The notes: a model not told the origin generated them from the letters alone. A stretch of 64,000 nucleotides of DNA from Pseudomonadales bacterium (GCA_029251375.1 JAQXDL010000010.1:248001-312000); one strand, 5' to 3'. Positions 18,992-28,547 are shown, counted from the first letter of the stretch. Program-made: numbers and translations.

Positions 18992-19465
18992 ATGTTGTTT
19001 AAAGCCGAAGATGAAAACACGCTGTATATTTCACGACACGATGTCGATGAAATATTTAGCAGCTTCAGTCCACACAGCTTCATCCTCGAAGAAAAAACTT
19101 GGCCTACCGTCGAACACTACTTCAACGCGATGAGGTTCACTAATAGCTCATACCAAGAAAAGGTAAGGCATGCGCCAACACCGGCGAAGGCACAAAGGCT
19201 TGGTAACAATTGGTTAAATCGATTTTTTTGGCAGAAGCAACGTGACTGGCAAATCCGCCAAATCGTCTATATGACACGTGCTATCTACACCAAGTGCAAA
19301 CAACACAACCAAGTTGCAGAAGCACTGCTGGCGACCGGCGACAAGCGCCTAGTTGAGAATTCACAATACGATTACTACTGGGGTTGCGGCCGCGACCGCC
19401 GCGGTGAAAACAAATACGGCGAAGTGCTCATGGCAGTTCGAGACAAACTTACTGAAGAAGCTTAA
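18992..19465 (+). CDS. NADAR-family (YbiA-like) N-glycosidase
   Basis: 157 residues from ATG 18992, the usual size of YbiA. The frame is open back to GTG 18848, overlapping the previous gene, but the conserved domain begins near 18992. Family signatures are FSPHSFILEEKTWPTVEHYF near the N-terminus and YYWGCGRDRRGENKYGEVLM near the C-terminus, which carry the active-site residues of NADAR enzymes. These hydrolyse N-glycosidic bonds, of riboflavin-pathway intermediates in YbiA or of ADP-ribosylated guanine in NADAR antitoxins. No DarT toxin is adjacent. Confidence 0.85.
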   Translation: MLFKAEDENTLYISRHDVDEIFSSFSPHSFILEEKTWPTVEHYFNAMRFTNSSYQEKVRHAPTPAKAQRLGNNWLNRFFWQKQRDWQIRQIVYMTRAIYTKCKQHNQVAEALLATGDKRLVENSQYDYYWGCGRDRRGENKYGEVLMAVRDKLTEEA

Positions 19466-19521
19466 ACGCGCCTCACGCTTGTTTGGAAAATCGTTTTTAT
19501 GAACAGCTTTGAAGCGTCAGG

Positions 19522-20628
19522 CTAGCTCCCCAACACATTTACCCCTTCGCGTTGTTGACGAATAGTTTCACTGGCAGTTGGATCCTCGCCTATTTGCACA
19601 ATGGTCTTACCAAAATTTTGCCCAGTCAGCATGGCACTAAAAGCCTCTGGGGTACGTTCGATGCCTTGCCAAACATCTTCCTTATATTTGATTAAGCCCT
19701 GATTTACCCACTCGCCCATCTCACTTAGAAATTGTTCTTGGTATTCGTCAACAAAGTTACCGACAAACAACCCATGCACCTGTACCTGTTTGCGCTCAAA
19801 GAATGCCGCACCTTGTTGCTGCCAAACCTCCTGGGGAGACAAACCATCCTCGTTGCCATATTGAGAAATCATACCGCACAAACTAATTCTGGCGCGCATG
19901 TTAAGTAACGGCAAAACAGTCTCATAAACTTCACCACCGACATTTTCAAAATATATGTCGATACCATCGGGGCATGCTTGCGCCAATTGATCGGCAAAGT
20001 CTTCGTCGCGTCGATTCAAGCAGGCAGAAAAGCCAAGCACATCCTCTACAAATCGACACTTCTCACTTGAACCTGCAATACCAACAACCCGACAACCTTT
20101 AATCTTTGCGATCTGGCCAGCATTTTGACCAACCCCACCGGAGGCGGCAGAAACAACAACCGTTTCACCCGGCTTCGGTTGGCACTGAAGATAAACACCT
20201 GAGTATGCCGTTAATCCCAACATCCCCAATACGCCTATGGCAGTCGATATCGGAGCAATAGAATCGTCGAGCTTTCTTGGCAGCATGTAGTTAAAAACAG
20301 ATATGTCCTTTCCTGTCAGACCATATTGCTGCCAGCCATTCGTATTAAAAACCAGATCCCCCTCGTTATAGGCCACATGGCGACTGTGTGTGACTTGCGA
20401 TACGGTTCTGCCATGGCAAACTTCACCGATCGTCTCCACACCCGAACGTCTTCTCCCCCACTGATAGGGGTCCAATGAAAGATAGATCGTTCGACTGGCG
20501 AATTGACCATCGGCGGGCTCAAGGATCTTGTTACTATCCAACCTAAAGTCACCATCGCTTGGCCAACCGGCTATTGGTGTTCTTGCCAATACCCACTGCT
20601 TGTTTATCGCATTGCTTTGCTTGCTCAT
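19522..20628 (-). CDS. Zinc-independent MDR-family NADP-dependent oxidoreductase
   Basis: About 368 residues of the medium-chain reductase type related to leukotriene-B4 dehydrogenase, curcumin reductase and YncB. Visible are SLDPYQWGR near the N-terminus, the cofactor site VVSAASGGVGQNAGQIAK (about 154-171) and DGIDIYFENVGGEVYE (about 223-238). It reduces the C=C bond of enones. ATG 20628 is preferred to the adjacent TTG. A second member of the same family is at 48403-49392. The gene is monocistronic. Confidence 0.88.
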   Translation of the reverse strand: MSKQSNAINKQWVLARTPIAGWPSDGDFRLDSNKILEPADGQFASRTIYLSLDPYQWGRRRSGVETIGEVCHGRTVSQVTHSRHVAYNEGDLVFNTNGWQQYGLTGKDISVFNYMLPRKLDDSIAPISTAIGVLGMLGLTAYSGVYLQCQPKPGETVVVSAASGGVGQNAGQIAKIKGCRVVGIAGSSEKCRFVEDVLGFSACLNRRDEDFADQLAQACPDGIDIYFENVGGEVYETVLPLLNMRARISLCGMISQYGNEDGLSPQEVWQQQGAAFFERKQVQVHGLFVGNFVDEYQEQFLSEMGEWVNQGLIKYKEDVWQGIERTPEAFSAMLTGQNFGKTIVQIGEDPTASETIRQQREGVNVLGS

Positions 20629-20925
20629 CAATTAACCTGCCCTCGCCATCCCTGATTGGCATGAGTATACAAGCATGTCGGTGTTGCATGGCAATACCGA
20701 TCTAGGCAAGTGAATAAGTTACTAAGAAGCGATTGTTGTCGAGTTCCGTAATGGTATAGTGATTAAAGATTGTGTCGCGACGCAGTCGACATCGTGACTC
20801 GTTTTTATTTTAAAGGCAGGGCTCAACTATTGTGTAGCTGGCGTTCCAGTTTAACCGGCGCCGACAACTTCAAACACAAGGGCCTTCATGATTAATGCTC
20901 CTAGAATACCGACACCTATAGTAAC

Positions 20926-20981
20926 AACGACTATAATAAGAACGACCATAATAAGAACAACCATAATAAGAACAACCCGAC
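20926..20981. repeat. 15-bp tandem repeat upstream of a hydrolase gene
   Basis: Unit AACRACYATAATAAG occurs three times (20926, 20941, 20956) with one or two changes per copy, plus a partial fourth to 20981. It ends 25 bp before the start codon at 21007, so copy-number change would move promoter and leader elements. The rest of the 378-bp gap (20629-21006) holds no gene I can support. Confidence 0.85.
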
Positions 20982-21006
20982 ACTATTACCGCTAAGGGGC
21001 AGCAGC

Positions 21007-22749
21007 ATGACAAAGACGATGAGCAGAACAACATTTATTGCGCTCACAATGATCATTTTGGGTTCGTGGCTAGCCAGCCTAATTCAAACGGACAATGGTC
21101 AAGTTCAGGTGAGCGATATTCGATTCGTCGGTAGCGCAGGTCAAACGATGAGCGCACTACTTTACCGGCCTCAGAATGCCACCGTCGACAATCCACAACC
21201 GGCAGTGCTTGCCGTCCACGGTTATATCAACTCTCGCGAGACTCAATCCGGCTTCGCCATTGAGTTGGCTCGACGCGGCATCGTCGTTCTAGCACTGGAC
21301 CAAACAGGCCACGGATATTCCGATGCACCGGCTTTTGCGCACGGCTTTGGCGGTCCTGACGGGCTCGCTTATTTACGCAGCCTCGCCTTTGTCGATCAGC
21401 AACGAGTAGGGCTTGAAGGTCATTCAATGGGTGGTTGGACAGTGTTAATGGCGGCGGCAGCCAACCCAGATGGATACGAGAGCATGGTACTCGAAGGATC
21501 ATCAACGGGCACTTTCGGCACCAATGAAGGCACCCCAACCTTTCCGCGCAACCTTAAACTTGTGTTTAGTCGCTATGATGAATTTTCGGCACTCATGTGG
21601 GAAAGCCCGATTGCCGACAACATTATTGAAACCGAAAAATTGAAAACGCTGTTTGGCAGCGATTCGCCCATCGAAATTGGCACGCGTTACGGCTCAACAA
21701 CAGCAGGCACCGCCAGAGAACTCAGTATGCCGCCTGTCACACACCCGGGCGATCATCTGTCAACTGAGGCAATTGGTGATGCGGTTGATTGGTTTAACGA
21801 AACTCTTACGCCAGATGCAAGCTATTCAAAGACCAACCAGACCTGGTACTGGAAAGAACTTGGCACACTCATCGCGCTTATCGGTGTTTTGATGATTATC
21901 CTACCGATCTGCGATGTATTGTTAAAAAGCACTTTCGCTTCTGTCGTGGTTGCTGCGCCGCCTATTTATGACGTTACCAGAAGTAGTTGGTTCATCATTG
22001 CATTTATAACCGCAGCGATTCCCATACTGACGTTCTTCCCGGTTCAGACTATTGCACCTTTATTGTTGCCACCCAACCTATTTTGGAGCCAATCAATAAC
22101 GACCGGTATTGTCGGCTGGATGATGGTAACCGGCGCGATTAGTTTGGTGCTATTTCTAATCTGGCTGAAGTTCTTTCAGAGCAACATTCGATTCGCAAGC
22201 CAGTGTGGGCTCGGTGATTTTGATGAACTCATCAGATCATTGTTTTTCGCCAGCTCCGTTGTCCTTACCCTTTATCTACTCGTTAGTGCAATAGACTTTT
22301 TCTTTACCATCGATCCTCGATTTTGGGTGGTCGCGCTCAAGCCCATGTCCAAGATGCAATTCTTTCAGTTCCTCGCTTACCTACCCTTCATTCTGGGCTT
22401 CTTTGTACTACTCGGGGCTACACTGCATAGCCAGCTCGGAAAACGTGAAGCGTCTACCGCATCAATGATGATGATCAACAGCACGGTCTTAACGATCGGT
22501 TTCGTTGTGCTGCTGGTCGCTCAATATGTCCCACTATTCGCTGGCGGCACACTACTCATTGCGTCACAACCGCTGCTGACAATAGTCGCATTGCAATTCA
22601 TCCCTCTAATGATTCTTATAGGTATGGTATCCACCTGGTGCTTCTATCGGACTGGCAGCGTCTATCCCGGTGCGTTTGTGAATGGCATTTTTATTTGTTG
22701 GTACATTACCGCCGGACAAGCAACCCAATCAGTACCCTTTTTCAACTAA
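21007..22749 (+). CDS. Alpha/beta hydrolase fused to a C-terminal polytopic membrane domain
   Basis: 580 residues. An N-terminal signal anchor (about 9-25) is followed by an alpha/beta hydrolase domain at about 35-270: HGYINSRET is the oxyanion loop and the nucleophile is Ser140 in GHSMG. A likely triad His is near 248 (THPGDHLS). From about 285 to the end there are seven or eight transmembrane helices (IALIGVLMIILPICDVLL, WFIIAFITAAIPILTFF and more). The hydrolase domain is probably periplasmic, by inference from the anchor. It may process a lipid or acyl ester at the membrane. The gene downstream encodes an exported protein. Confidence 0.8.
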   Translation: MTKTMSRTTFIALTMIILGSWLASLIQTDNGQVQVSDIRFVGSAGQTMSALLYRPQNATVDNPQPAVLAVHGYINSRETQSGFAIELARRGIVVLALDQTGHGYSDAPAFAHGFGGPDGLAYLRSLAFVDQQRVGLEGHSMGGWTVLMAAAANPDGYESMVLEGSSTGTFGTNEGTPTFPRNLKLVFSRYDEFSALMWESPIADNIIETEKLKTLFGSDSPIEIGTRYGSTTAGTARELSMPPVTHPGDHLSTEAIGDAVDWFNETLTPDASYSKTNQTWYWKELGTLIALIGVLMIILPICDVLLKSTFASVVVAAPPIYDVTRSSWFIIAFITAAIPILTFFPVQTIAPLLLPPNLFWSQSITTGIVGWMMVTGAISLVLFLIWLKFFQSNIRFASQCGLGDFDELIRSLFFASSVVLTLYLLVSAIDFFFTIDPRFWVVALKPMSKMQFFQFLAYLPFILGFFVLLGATLHSQLGKREASTASMMMINSTVLTIGFVVLLVAQYVPLFAGGTLLIASQPLLTIVALQFIPLMILIGMVSTWCFYRTGSVYPGAFVNGIFICWYITAGQATQSVPFFN

Positions 22750-22804
22750 TCAAAGCGAGCCAATATGCTCGAACCCTTTCAACTATAAAAATGAGCAACT
22801 GACT

Positions 22805-23308
22805 ATGCACAACAACAGGAATCAATTAGTACAGACACTCAAGGTGGTTTCACTCATGGCGCTTGCTTGCATGGCATCAAGTACATTTGCTGAAACCGTC
22901 GGTGTTAAACAACTGGCTTGGATGACAGGCTCCTGGGAGGGCCCGATCGGACCGAACACGCTCGAGGAAAATTGGAGTCGACCACTCGACGGTTCTATCT
23001 CAGCATTAGTTCGCTCCAGAGGCGAGGGTAAAACCAGCATGATTGAACTGATCGTTATTGAAGAAGAAAACGATTCAATCGTACTGAGACTTCAACAGTG
23101 GAACCCAGGGTTTACGCCGCGCACGCCGGGTCCACAGGTAATGGCACTGGATAGCATCGGCGAAAATCGAGTGGCGTTCAAATCAACCGGCGAAGGCGGA
23201 TTAAAAACACTTGCCTACAGCCGACCAAGCGACCGGGCATTTAATATTGATATCGAAACCGCAGAAGGCGCAAAATTTCAAATCAATCTCAGCGCTTTTA
23301 ATCGGTAG
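22805..23308 (+). CDS. Exported DUF6265-like protein
   Basis: 167 residues. A Sec signal peptide ends near residue 26 (SSTFA-E), followed by the opening LAWMTGSWEGPIGPNTLEENW, which is typical of the lipocalin-like DUF6265 proteins, whose function is unknown. The start is ATG 22805; the frame stays open upstream into the 3' end of the previous gene, but the signal peptide fixes the start. It lies 55 bp after the hydrolase-membrane fusion and may be co-transcribed with it. Confidence 0.75.
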   Translation: MHNNRNQLVQTLKVVSLMALACMASSTFAETVGVKQLAWMTGSWEGPIGPNTLEENWSRPLDGSISALVRSRGEGKTSMIELIVIEEENDSIVLRLQQWNPGFTPRTPGPQVMALDSIGENRVAFKSTGEGGLKTLAYSRPSDRAFNIDIETAEGAKFQINLSAFNR

Positions 23309-23425
23309 CTCGATAGCGGCAAAGACAAGTAGATAAAAGGACAAATAGATAATTAGATAGCGAAGTAACCCAAACGGGTAACGCCAGCATCAAACAGCCG
23401 TACAACAACCAACCAGGAAATAGAC

Positions 23426-24028
23426 ATGCACCTATACACCCAATCTCAATCCCCGAATGGCCAACGTGTCGCCGTCTTTATGAAAGAAAAAGGCGTCGAT
23501 ATCCCGCTAACTGAAATCGATCTCCGTGGCGCAGAAAACCTCGCTGACGAGCATAAAAATCGCAACCCGTTTGGTCGTGTGCCTGTGTTAGAAATGGACG
23601 ATGGCACTTTCTTAGCTGAAAGCCAGGCAATCTGCTTGCTGCTCGAAGGCCTCTACCCAGAACCGAATATGTTTGGCAACTCGCCGGAAGAAAAAGCAAA
23701 AATCGAAATGTGGAACCGACGCGTCGAACTTAATGTTCTCATGCCTGTTGCGCAGGGTTTCCGTAATCTAACCGGTTTTTTCAAGGACCGAGAAACCGTT
23801 GTAAAAGAATGGGGCGAGGTCGCCGCTGCTGATGCCGTGCGCGCTGTTGCAATCTTTGACGCTCATCTCGCAAACAACCAGTTTATCCTTGGCGATCGAT
23901 ACTGTATTTCAGATATGACATTGGCGATTACCCTAGGCTTTGCAAAAAATGTCGGCCAAGATTTACTCGGCTCTGAGAATATTGCGCGCTGGCATGCAGA
24001 AGTAACCGCGCGCCCAGCCTTTAGCTAA
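23426..24028 (+). CDS. Glutathione S-transferase family protein
   Basis: 200 residues, the standard two-domain length. The N-terminal thioredoxin-like domain holds NPFGRVPVLEMDDG with the cis-Pro at about 54 and the GSH-gamma-Glu contact ESQAICLLLE (about 65-74). The C-terminal helical domain carries the N-capping-box region QFILGDRYCISDMTLAI. It would conjugate glutathione to electrophiles. CAGGAAA lies upstream of ATG 23426. It is convergent with the flavin monooxygenase gene 23 bp away. Confidence 0.88.
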   Translation: MHLYTQSQSPNGQRVAVFMKEKGVDIPLTEIDLRGAENLADEHKNRNPFGRVPVLEMDDGTFLAESQAICLLLEGLYPEPNMFGNSPEEKAKIEMWNRRVELNVLMPVAQGFRNLTGFFKDRETVVKEWGEVAAADAVRAVAIFDAHLANNQFILGDRYCISDMTLAITLGFAKNVGQDLLGSENIARWHAEVTARPAFS

Positions 24029-24051
24029 GTTGAAAGGTAAGGCTCGCGGCT

Positions 24052-25437
24052 TTATATGGCTCGTTCTTGTCCGCGACGTTTGGGTAACTTCACCGTCGTC
24101 GGACCGGGACAGTCTTTCGCCTCGAAAGGTAAATCACGAAAGTGTTCCGAATCAATCATACGAGACTGCTGCGCATACAACGCTAATTTGCCAAACCATG
24201 ATGGCAACGGAGCACGGCCATAGTGGCTCGCAAGCAGATTGATATAGTCCGTCTGCTTCTCCGCCAACCGATGGAAGTGCCGCTTTTTGACATCAGAGGC
24301 GGTGAGTTCATCAATCTTTGCGTCAATTGATTGCAGCATCAGCGTCGGTGAAGGCAACACCAATTCACCGCAAAGTGACTTTGCAAACCACTCTGCTTGA
24401 ATTTGAAATAATGGAAAAGGAATCACCAAAAAAGGTAAGCCAATAAAACCTAAAGTCGGCTGTGTTGGCGAAACGATATCCATGTAAAGCGGATGCACCC
24501 AATTGTCATCAACCACAACTTCGGTCGGCGCTTTATCCACATTGTTTATTTCATTAACGTCGCCACCCAAAAACGGAAACTGATATTCGTATCCAGTGCA
24601 ATACATGACGATATCGGCATCAATTAATTGATCATCATCAAATACCGGACCCTGCCCATGAAAGTGTTTCGGCCATGGATGCAGCTCAACCCCGGCGGGC
24701 GTCTTGGTGATGGGTAATGTAAACGACTGCGCACACCACACAACACGCTTTGCGACTTGCGCTATCTCCCTTGAAATATCTGAACCTGAGGCACCCGCCC
24801 CTAACACCACGACGGTTTTGTCACGACAAAACTCTGGGTTTCGATAGTTATGGCTATGTAACGTCATCCCTTCGAACTGGCCCTCAATAACCGGCACTCG
24901 GGTTTTTGAATAGTGTCCATTACATACCGCAACGGCATCGAAGTCCTCCTGTCGCACCTCGCCACTTGCGGACAAGGTTGTCACGGACCAACAGCCTGAC
25001 AGCTCGGGCGTTTTAACATCAAGCGCTAAATCGTTACGTCGTTTGATCGACGTAACGGATTGACCAAATGCAATATGCGGCAACAGGTCGAATTCGGCCG
25101 CAAAGCGTTCAAGGTATGTCAAAACGCTAGAATGGTGCGGATACCTCAAATCATAATCGTCGCCACCACCTTTAGAGTCGAAGCTATAATCGAGAAACGC
25201 CATCAGGTCCCGGGGCAAGTTCGTTCGCAACGAGTCGTACAGTGACGAATGAACATGCCGACTTGTATCGACGCCCATCAAATCATCTTCAGTGTCTGGC
25301 TCATATAACCATGTACCACCGACACCCTGAGATTGCTCTAAGACGACAACCTGCATGCCGTGCCTGAGAATTTCCCTTGCAGTTGCCAGTCCCGCCGCCC
25401 CTGCACCAATGACCGCTATTCGCTTAGGAGACTGCAT
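24052..25437 (-). CDS. Flavin-containing monooxygenase (FMO)
   Basis: 461 residues. The FAD motif is IGAGAAGLA (Gly11, 13, 16), the FMO signature FEGMTLHSHNY fits FxGxxxHxxxY, and the NADPH site is VVLGAGASGSDIS. It would oxidise a nitrogen, sulfur or ketone group. It is the last gene of a minus-strand operon and its start overlaps the end of the MaoC-like gene by 14 bp, implying translational coupling and a shared pathway. It is distinct from the BVMO-like gene at the left edge. Confidence 0.92.
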   Translation of the reverse strand: MQSPKRIAVIGAGAAGLATAREILRHGMQVVVLEQSQGVGGTWLYEPDTEDDLMGVDTSRHVHSSLYDSLRTNLPRDLMAFLDYSFDSKGGGDDYDLRYPHHSSVLTYLERFAAEFDLLPHIAFGQSVTSIKRRNDLALDVKTPELSGCWSVTTLSASGEVRQEDFDAVAVCNGHYSKTRVPVIEGQFEGMTLHSHNYRNPEFCRDKTVVVLGAGASGSDISREIAQVAKRVVWCAQSFTLPITKTPAGVELHPWPKHFHGQGPVFDDDQLIDADIVMYCTGYEYQFPFLGGDVNEINNVDKAPTEVVVDDNWVHPLYMDIVSPTQPTLGFIGLPFLVIPFPLFQIQAEWFAKSLCGELVLPSPTLMLQSIDAKIDELTASDVKKRHFHRLAEKQTDYINLLASHYGRAPLPSWFGKLALYAQQSRMIDSEHFRDLPFEAKDCPGPTTVKLPKRRGQERAI

Positions 25438-26206
25438 TGATTCTCGCTTCGGTCAGCACTTTATTGTCACTGGCCAGGCACATGCCGCTGTTGTCATCGG
25501 ACACCAGTACATCAAACTGGTGATCCCAAAAAATGGGTCGTCTAAAATAGATTTCAAGATCAAATGTGGCGCAGGCGGTTCGATCGATCAATGCCGCGAT
25601 GAGATAGTGCACACCCATACCGCCACCAATAATCGGCGCTCTGAAACCCGCCTCGACCGCTGACGCCATTTCATAATGAATGCTGTTACCTTCTGTGCTG
25701 TAGGCTCTGACTTGTTCAGGCGTCAAGGTCCAGTTCTCAATCGGCTCGAGAGCGCTTGGATTTTCAATCACTGCAGCCGGACGTTCACCCGCACCACGCA
25801 CCCCCGCTTTAGCTGGATCAGGTTTTAGCGACACACGGGATGCATCAATCACCTTCTTACCCGCCGCGTTCTCAAACCAAATCTGTGTTTGTACCGTCTT
25901 ACCCCTCGGCACTTGCGTGACCTTTTCTATAAAACCTTTCACCGTCAATGACTCCCCCAACTTGACCGGTTCGTATTGCACTAGGCGTTGCACCATATTG
26001 ACATTACCCTCTGCGCTAATGCCATTTGCGATGCCATGTCGAATGCCAATCCCAATATAGAACGAGGCATCAACACAGTTATTCAATCTGTCCGCAGGCA
26101 ACCCACAGGCTTGCAGTTTCTCTACCTGGTAGTCTGCCTCGACAATCACTTGCCCCGCTGAAAATTCAAAACCATCGACGGGCTCATGCCACATTTGTTC
26201 ACTCAT
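25424..26206 (-). CDS. MaoC-like double-hotdog protein (acyl-CoA hydratase/dehydratase-like)
   Basis: 260 residues. The pattern of two hotdog halves is visible: an N-terminal half with LGESLTVKGFIEKVTQVPRG and a C-terminal half with TEGNSIHYEMASA, then FDLEIYFRRPIFWDHQFDV. MaoC relatives hydrate enoyl-CoA or dehydrate 3-hydroxyacyl-CoA. The classical D-x4-H catalytic pair is not obvious; His177-like IHYE may substitute. AAGGTGCG precedes ATG 26206. It is coupled to the FMO gene by overlap. Confidence 0.7.
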   Translation of the reverse strand: MSEQMWHEPVDGFEFSAGQVIVEADYQVEKLQACGLPADRLNNCVDASFYIGIGIRHGIANGISAEGNVNMVQRLVQYEPVKLGESLTVKGFIEKVTQVPRGKTVQTQIWFENAAGKKVIDASRVSLKPDPAKAGVRGAGERPAAVIENPSALEPIENWTLTPEQVRAYSTEGNSIHYEMASAVEAGFRAPIIGGGMGVHYLIAALIDRTACATFDLEIYFRRPIFWDHQFDVLVSDDNSGMCLASDNKVLTEARINAVS

Positions 26207-26220
26207 CGCACCTTACCTAT

Positions 26221-26256
26221 GTTGTCTCGCTTGTTGTCTCGCTTGCTGTTTCGCAT
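26221..26256. repeat. 12-bp tandem repeat upstream of the MaoC-like gene
   Basis: Two perfect copies of GTTGTCTCGCTT (26221-26232, 26233-26244) and a third changed copy to 26256. They lie in the 83-bp spacer of the operon, 14 bp before the MaoC-like start. Confidence 0.75.
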
Positions 26257-26289
26257 CTTATCGAGGGAATCAACTAAATAGCATCCTCG

Positions 26290-27507
26290 TTAATCATCTT
26301 GTTTTGTTGCTTTCGCGCTCAGCTTTGACTGCTGTTTTAAAGCCTTACGGCTTGAGGCAATCGGGTGCATCTCACCAGCACCTGCAGGCCACACACCGGG
26401 ATCAGCTTTGACCAAGCGACATATTCTTTTACCGTGAGCTGTGAGCGACTGCCAAATTTCATCGGGCATCGTTTGCCTGCTTAAGGTTTCGGGAACCCAA
26501 GGTGAAACATATTCAACGTTTGGCATCGCCCTTATAGATCGACTAAGATTTGGCGTTGCTCCATGCCAAGCCCGAAGGTCACGAATAACACCGTCACCCG
26601 CCTTCGCGCCAACAAGCGTTGAGAGGCGCATCCATTCCGGCTCTTGTTCAGGCGTCGGGGGCAATTGACGCGTGATATGTGTACCGGGTACCTGTCTGAT
26701 CGGACCATTTTCCCAAGTTAGATCAGACATCAAAAAATTAATCGTGATGTAGCCAGGCGCCATTTCCATGATAAGTCGTTTTGACAACAAATCCGGCTCA
26801 CCGCGTTCGTCCAGCTTTACATCAACACCTGAAGCAATAGCCTGCTCAATTCGACCTGCTGGAATAACCTGTTCGTCTTCGACATCCGAATGCAAATGTT
26901 GATACTCAACCGCACCGGGTAAACACAGGTCACCGCCGGCGCCACGAACACGGTAGTCCAGTGAGCCAAAGATTTTTTCTAAGATCGGCGTGGTTGTCGG
27001 CAGGTCCACCATTGACGCCCAGATCGGATCATGCAACAGCTCTCGGGACGCAGACGAAGTACCTAAGCTGTAGCGATGCGGCAGGCGGTAGCTTTCCGTG
27101 ACATATTTTCGCTCACCTTCACCCACAATGTTAAGTATTTGCTGCAAGCGCTGCACACACCCAACGCGAAAACGATCAAGCTGTTCTGCGTTGAGTAAAT
27201 TACGGACAACCACAAATCCATCACGATGGAAGATGCGTGCGATTTGATCAAGCTGGTCGGGTTCGCAAATATCCAAGCCTCGAATACCATTATTCTGCTT
27301 CAGACGTTGTCGCAGCGCCTCAACCTCAGGGTCGTCATAAGCGCGCCGTTTTGGCGCGCGAGGATCCGGCACACCAAAGAATACTTTGTCAGGAAACGGA
27401 TGACCCTGCGCATCAACTGTTTCGTTGACCGGCGTATGAATGTCCCAACCGACATCTGACTCTTCATGAATCGAAAAACTACTAGGTTGGTTCTGCTTTT
27501 CTGACAT
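26290..27507 (-). CDS. Phytanoyl-CoA dioxygenase (PhyH) family protein 1
   Basis: 405 residues, longer than a typical PhyH (about 300) because of an 80-residue N-terminal extension. Fe(II) ligands are His206-x-Asp208 (QHLHSDVEDE) and His315 (RAWHGATPN), with Arg near 326 for 2-oxoglutarate. A conserved GPIRQVPGTHITR lies between. TAGGAG precedes ATG 27507. It lies 47 bp downstream of a second, clearly different PhyH gene, and the two are probably sequential enzymes of one pathway. Confidence 0.88.
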   Translation of the reverse strand: MSEKQNQPSSFSIHEESDVGWDIHTPVNETVDAQGHPFPDKVFFGVPDPRAPKRRAYDDPEVEALRQRLKQNNGIRGLDICEPDQLDQIARIFHRDGFVVVRNLLNAEQLDRFRVGCVQRLQQILNIVGEGERKYVTESYRLPHRYSLGTSSASRELLHDPIWASMVDLPTTTPILEKIFGSLDYRVRGAGGDLCLPGAVEYQHLHSDVEDEQVIPAGRIEQAIASGVDVKLDERGEPDLLSKRLIMEMAPGYITINFLMSDLTWENGPIRQVPGTHITRQLPPTPEQEPEWMRLSTLVGAKAGDGVIRDLRAWHGATPNLSRSIRAMPNVEYVSPWVPETLSRQTMPDEIWQSLTAHGKRICRLVKADPGVWPAGAGEMHPIASSRKALKQQSKLSAKATKQDD

Positions 27508-27554
27508 TCACTAACTCCTAACTGATGCTAACGTCTGCCTACGGATGAGAAAAA

Positions 27555-28547
27555 TCATAAGTTGACCTCGGCAGCAACTGCCAACAACTCGTTAGGCAGA
27601 CGCTGCTGTAGGGCAAATGTTTTTGAGTAGCCGGCGTTGCAGCCTTGCACCTGCGTTGACCAATCTCGCCACATGTTTTTTTGCGGCGGATCAAGGCGAC
27701 AGGTATCCAAATCTTTTCGAACAAAATCAGACAAGACGGCCTGTCGCATGACGTTTGAGTAATTATGCCCTGCCATATGTGCCAAACGATGGTGCCACAG
27801 AACCACATCACCCGCCTCGCCATAACAGTCTACCGGCGAGGTATCAGACATCACCGCCTCAAGCTCGTCCAGATAGGCTTGCGAATGAATGATACCTTTA
27901 TGACTCGGTAGGTGTTCATAGAAGGGTATTCTGGGCTGGTCATACTGCATCTGAAATGTTGGATACAATCGACGATGTGATCTCGGCCAAACTTTAAACG
28001 CTCCGCCCTGCTTGGGTACATCAGCCAGCAAACCAACAATACCCAGGTTAAAAGGATGGCCATCGGTGTGGCTGGCATCAGGTTCTTTAGGCCGATCGCC
28101 GTAAGGTAGCGTGCAGTAAACACCTCGAATGCCTTGCGTGTTTGCCGGGTCGACTGGGCCACCTGGCCAAGCAGGGCCGGCGTGCCCCATCGGCTTACCA
28201 TAAGGGACCGGTGCTTCAACCATATCCTCACCGAGCAATTGCTCAGCGACACCAACAAGCTTCTCACTAAACACGAGATCCAGCAGTTGCGGCTCAGTGC
28301 TGAATTCGCGCACCTGCCAGCGATACCCCATACGTAGGTTGAGGCTACTGTCTTGCTCTTCATCCGGCGCAAAAGGACCCGTATGGGTGCTTGGATCATT
28401 TTTCTTCAAATGATTTGTATCAGGCAGTGAATCCCAAACGCGATCCATGACCGCCTCACATTGAGCCAGGTCCAATACGTTTTTTAGCAGCAGATAGCCG
28501 TTGTCTTTAAAAAAACTAATTTGCTCGGCGGTTAGTTTCATTGTCAT
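27555..28547 (-). CDS. Phytanoyl-CoA dioxygenase (PhyH) family protein 2
   Basis: 330 residues. The metal site is His160-x-Asp162 (DASHTDGHPF), with a distal His in VVLWHHRLAHMAGH and PRSHRR between. The N-terminal FFKDNGYLLLKNVLD is the standard PhyH opening. It would hydroxylate a substrate using O2 and 2-oxoglutarate. It is the first gene of the operon; ATG 28547 or 28541 are both possible starts. A 14-bp repeat sits just upstream. Confidence 0.9.
   Translation of the reverse strand: MTMKLTAEQISFFKDNGYLLLKNVLDLAQCEAVMDRVWDSLPDTNHLKKNDPSTHTGPFAPDEEQDSSLNLRMGYRWQVREFSTEPQLLDLVFSEKLVGVAEQLLGEDMVEAPVPYGKPMGHAGPAWPGGPVDPANTQGIRGVYCTLPYGDRPKEPDASHTDGHPFNLGIVGLLADVPKQGGAFKVWPRSHRRLYPTFQMQYDQPRIPFYEHLPSHKGIIHSQAYLDELEAVMSDTSPVDCYGEAGDVVLWHHRLAHMAGHNYSNVMRQAVLSDFVRKDLDTCRLDPPQKNMWRDWSTQVQGCNAGYSKTFALQQRLPNELLAVAAEVNL

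Noticed and set aside
18992-19465. NADAR as the antitoxin of a DarT-type toxin-antitoxin pair
   Set aside because: No DarT or other ADP-ribosyltransferase gene lies beside it; the neighbours are a coiled-coil protein and a membrane hairpin.
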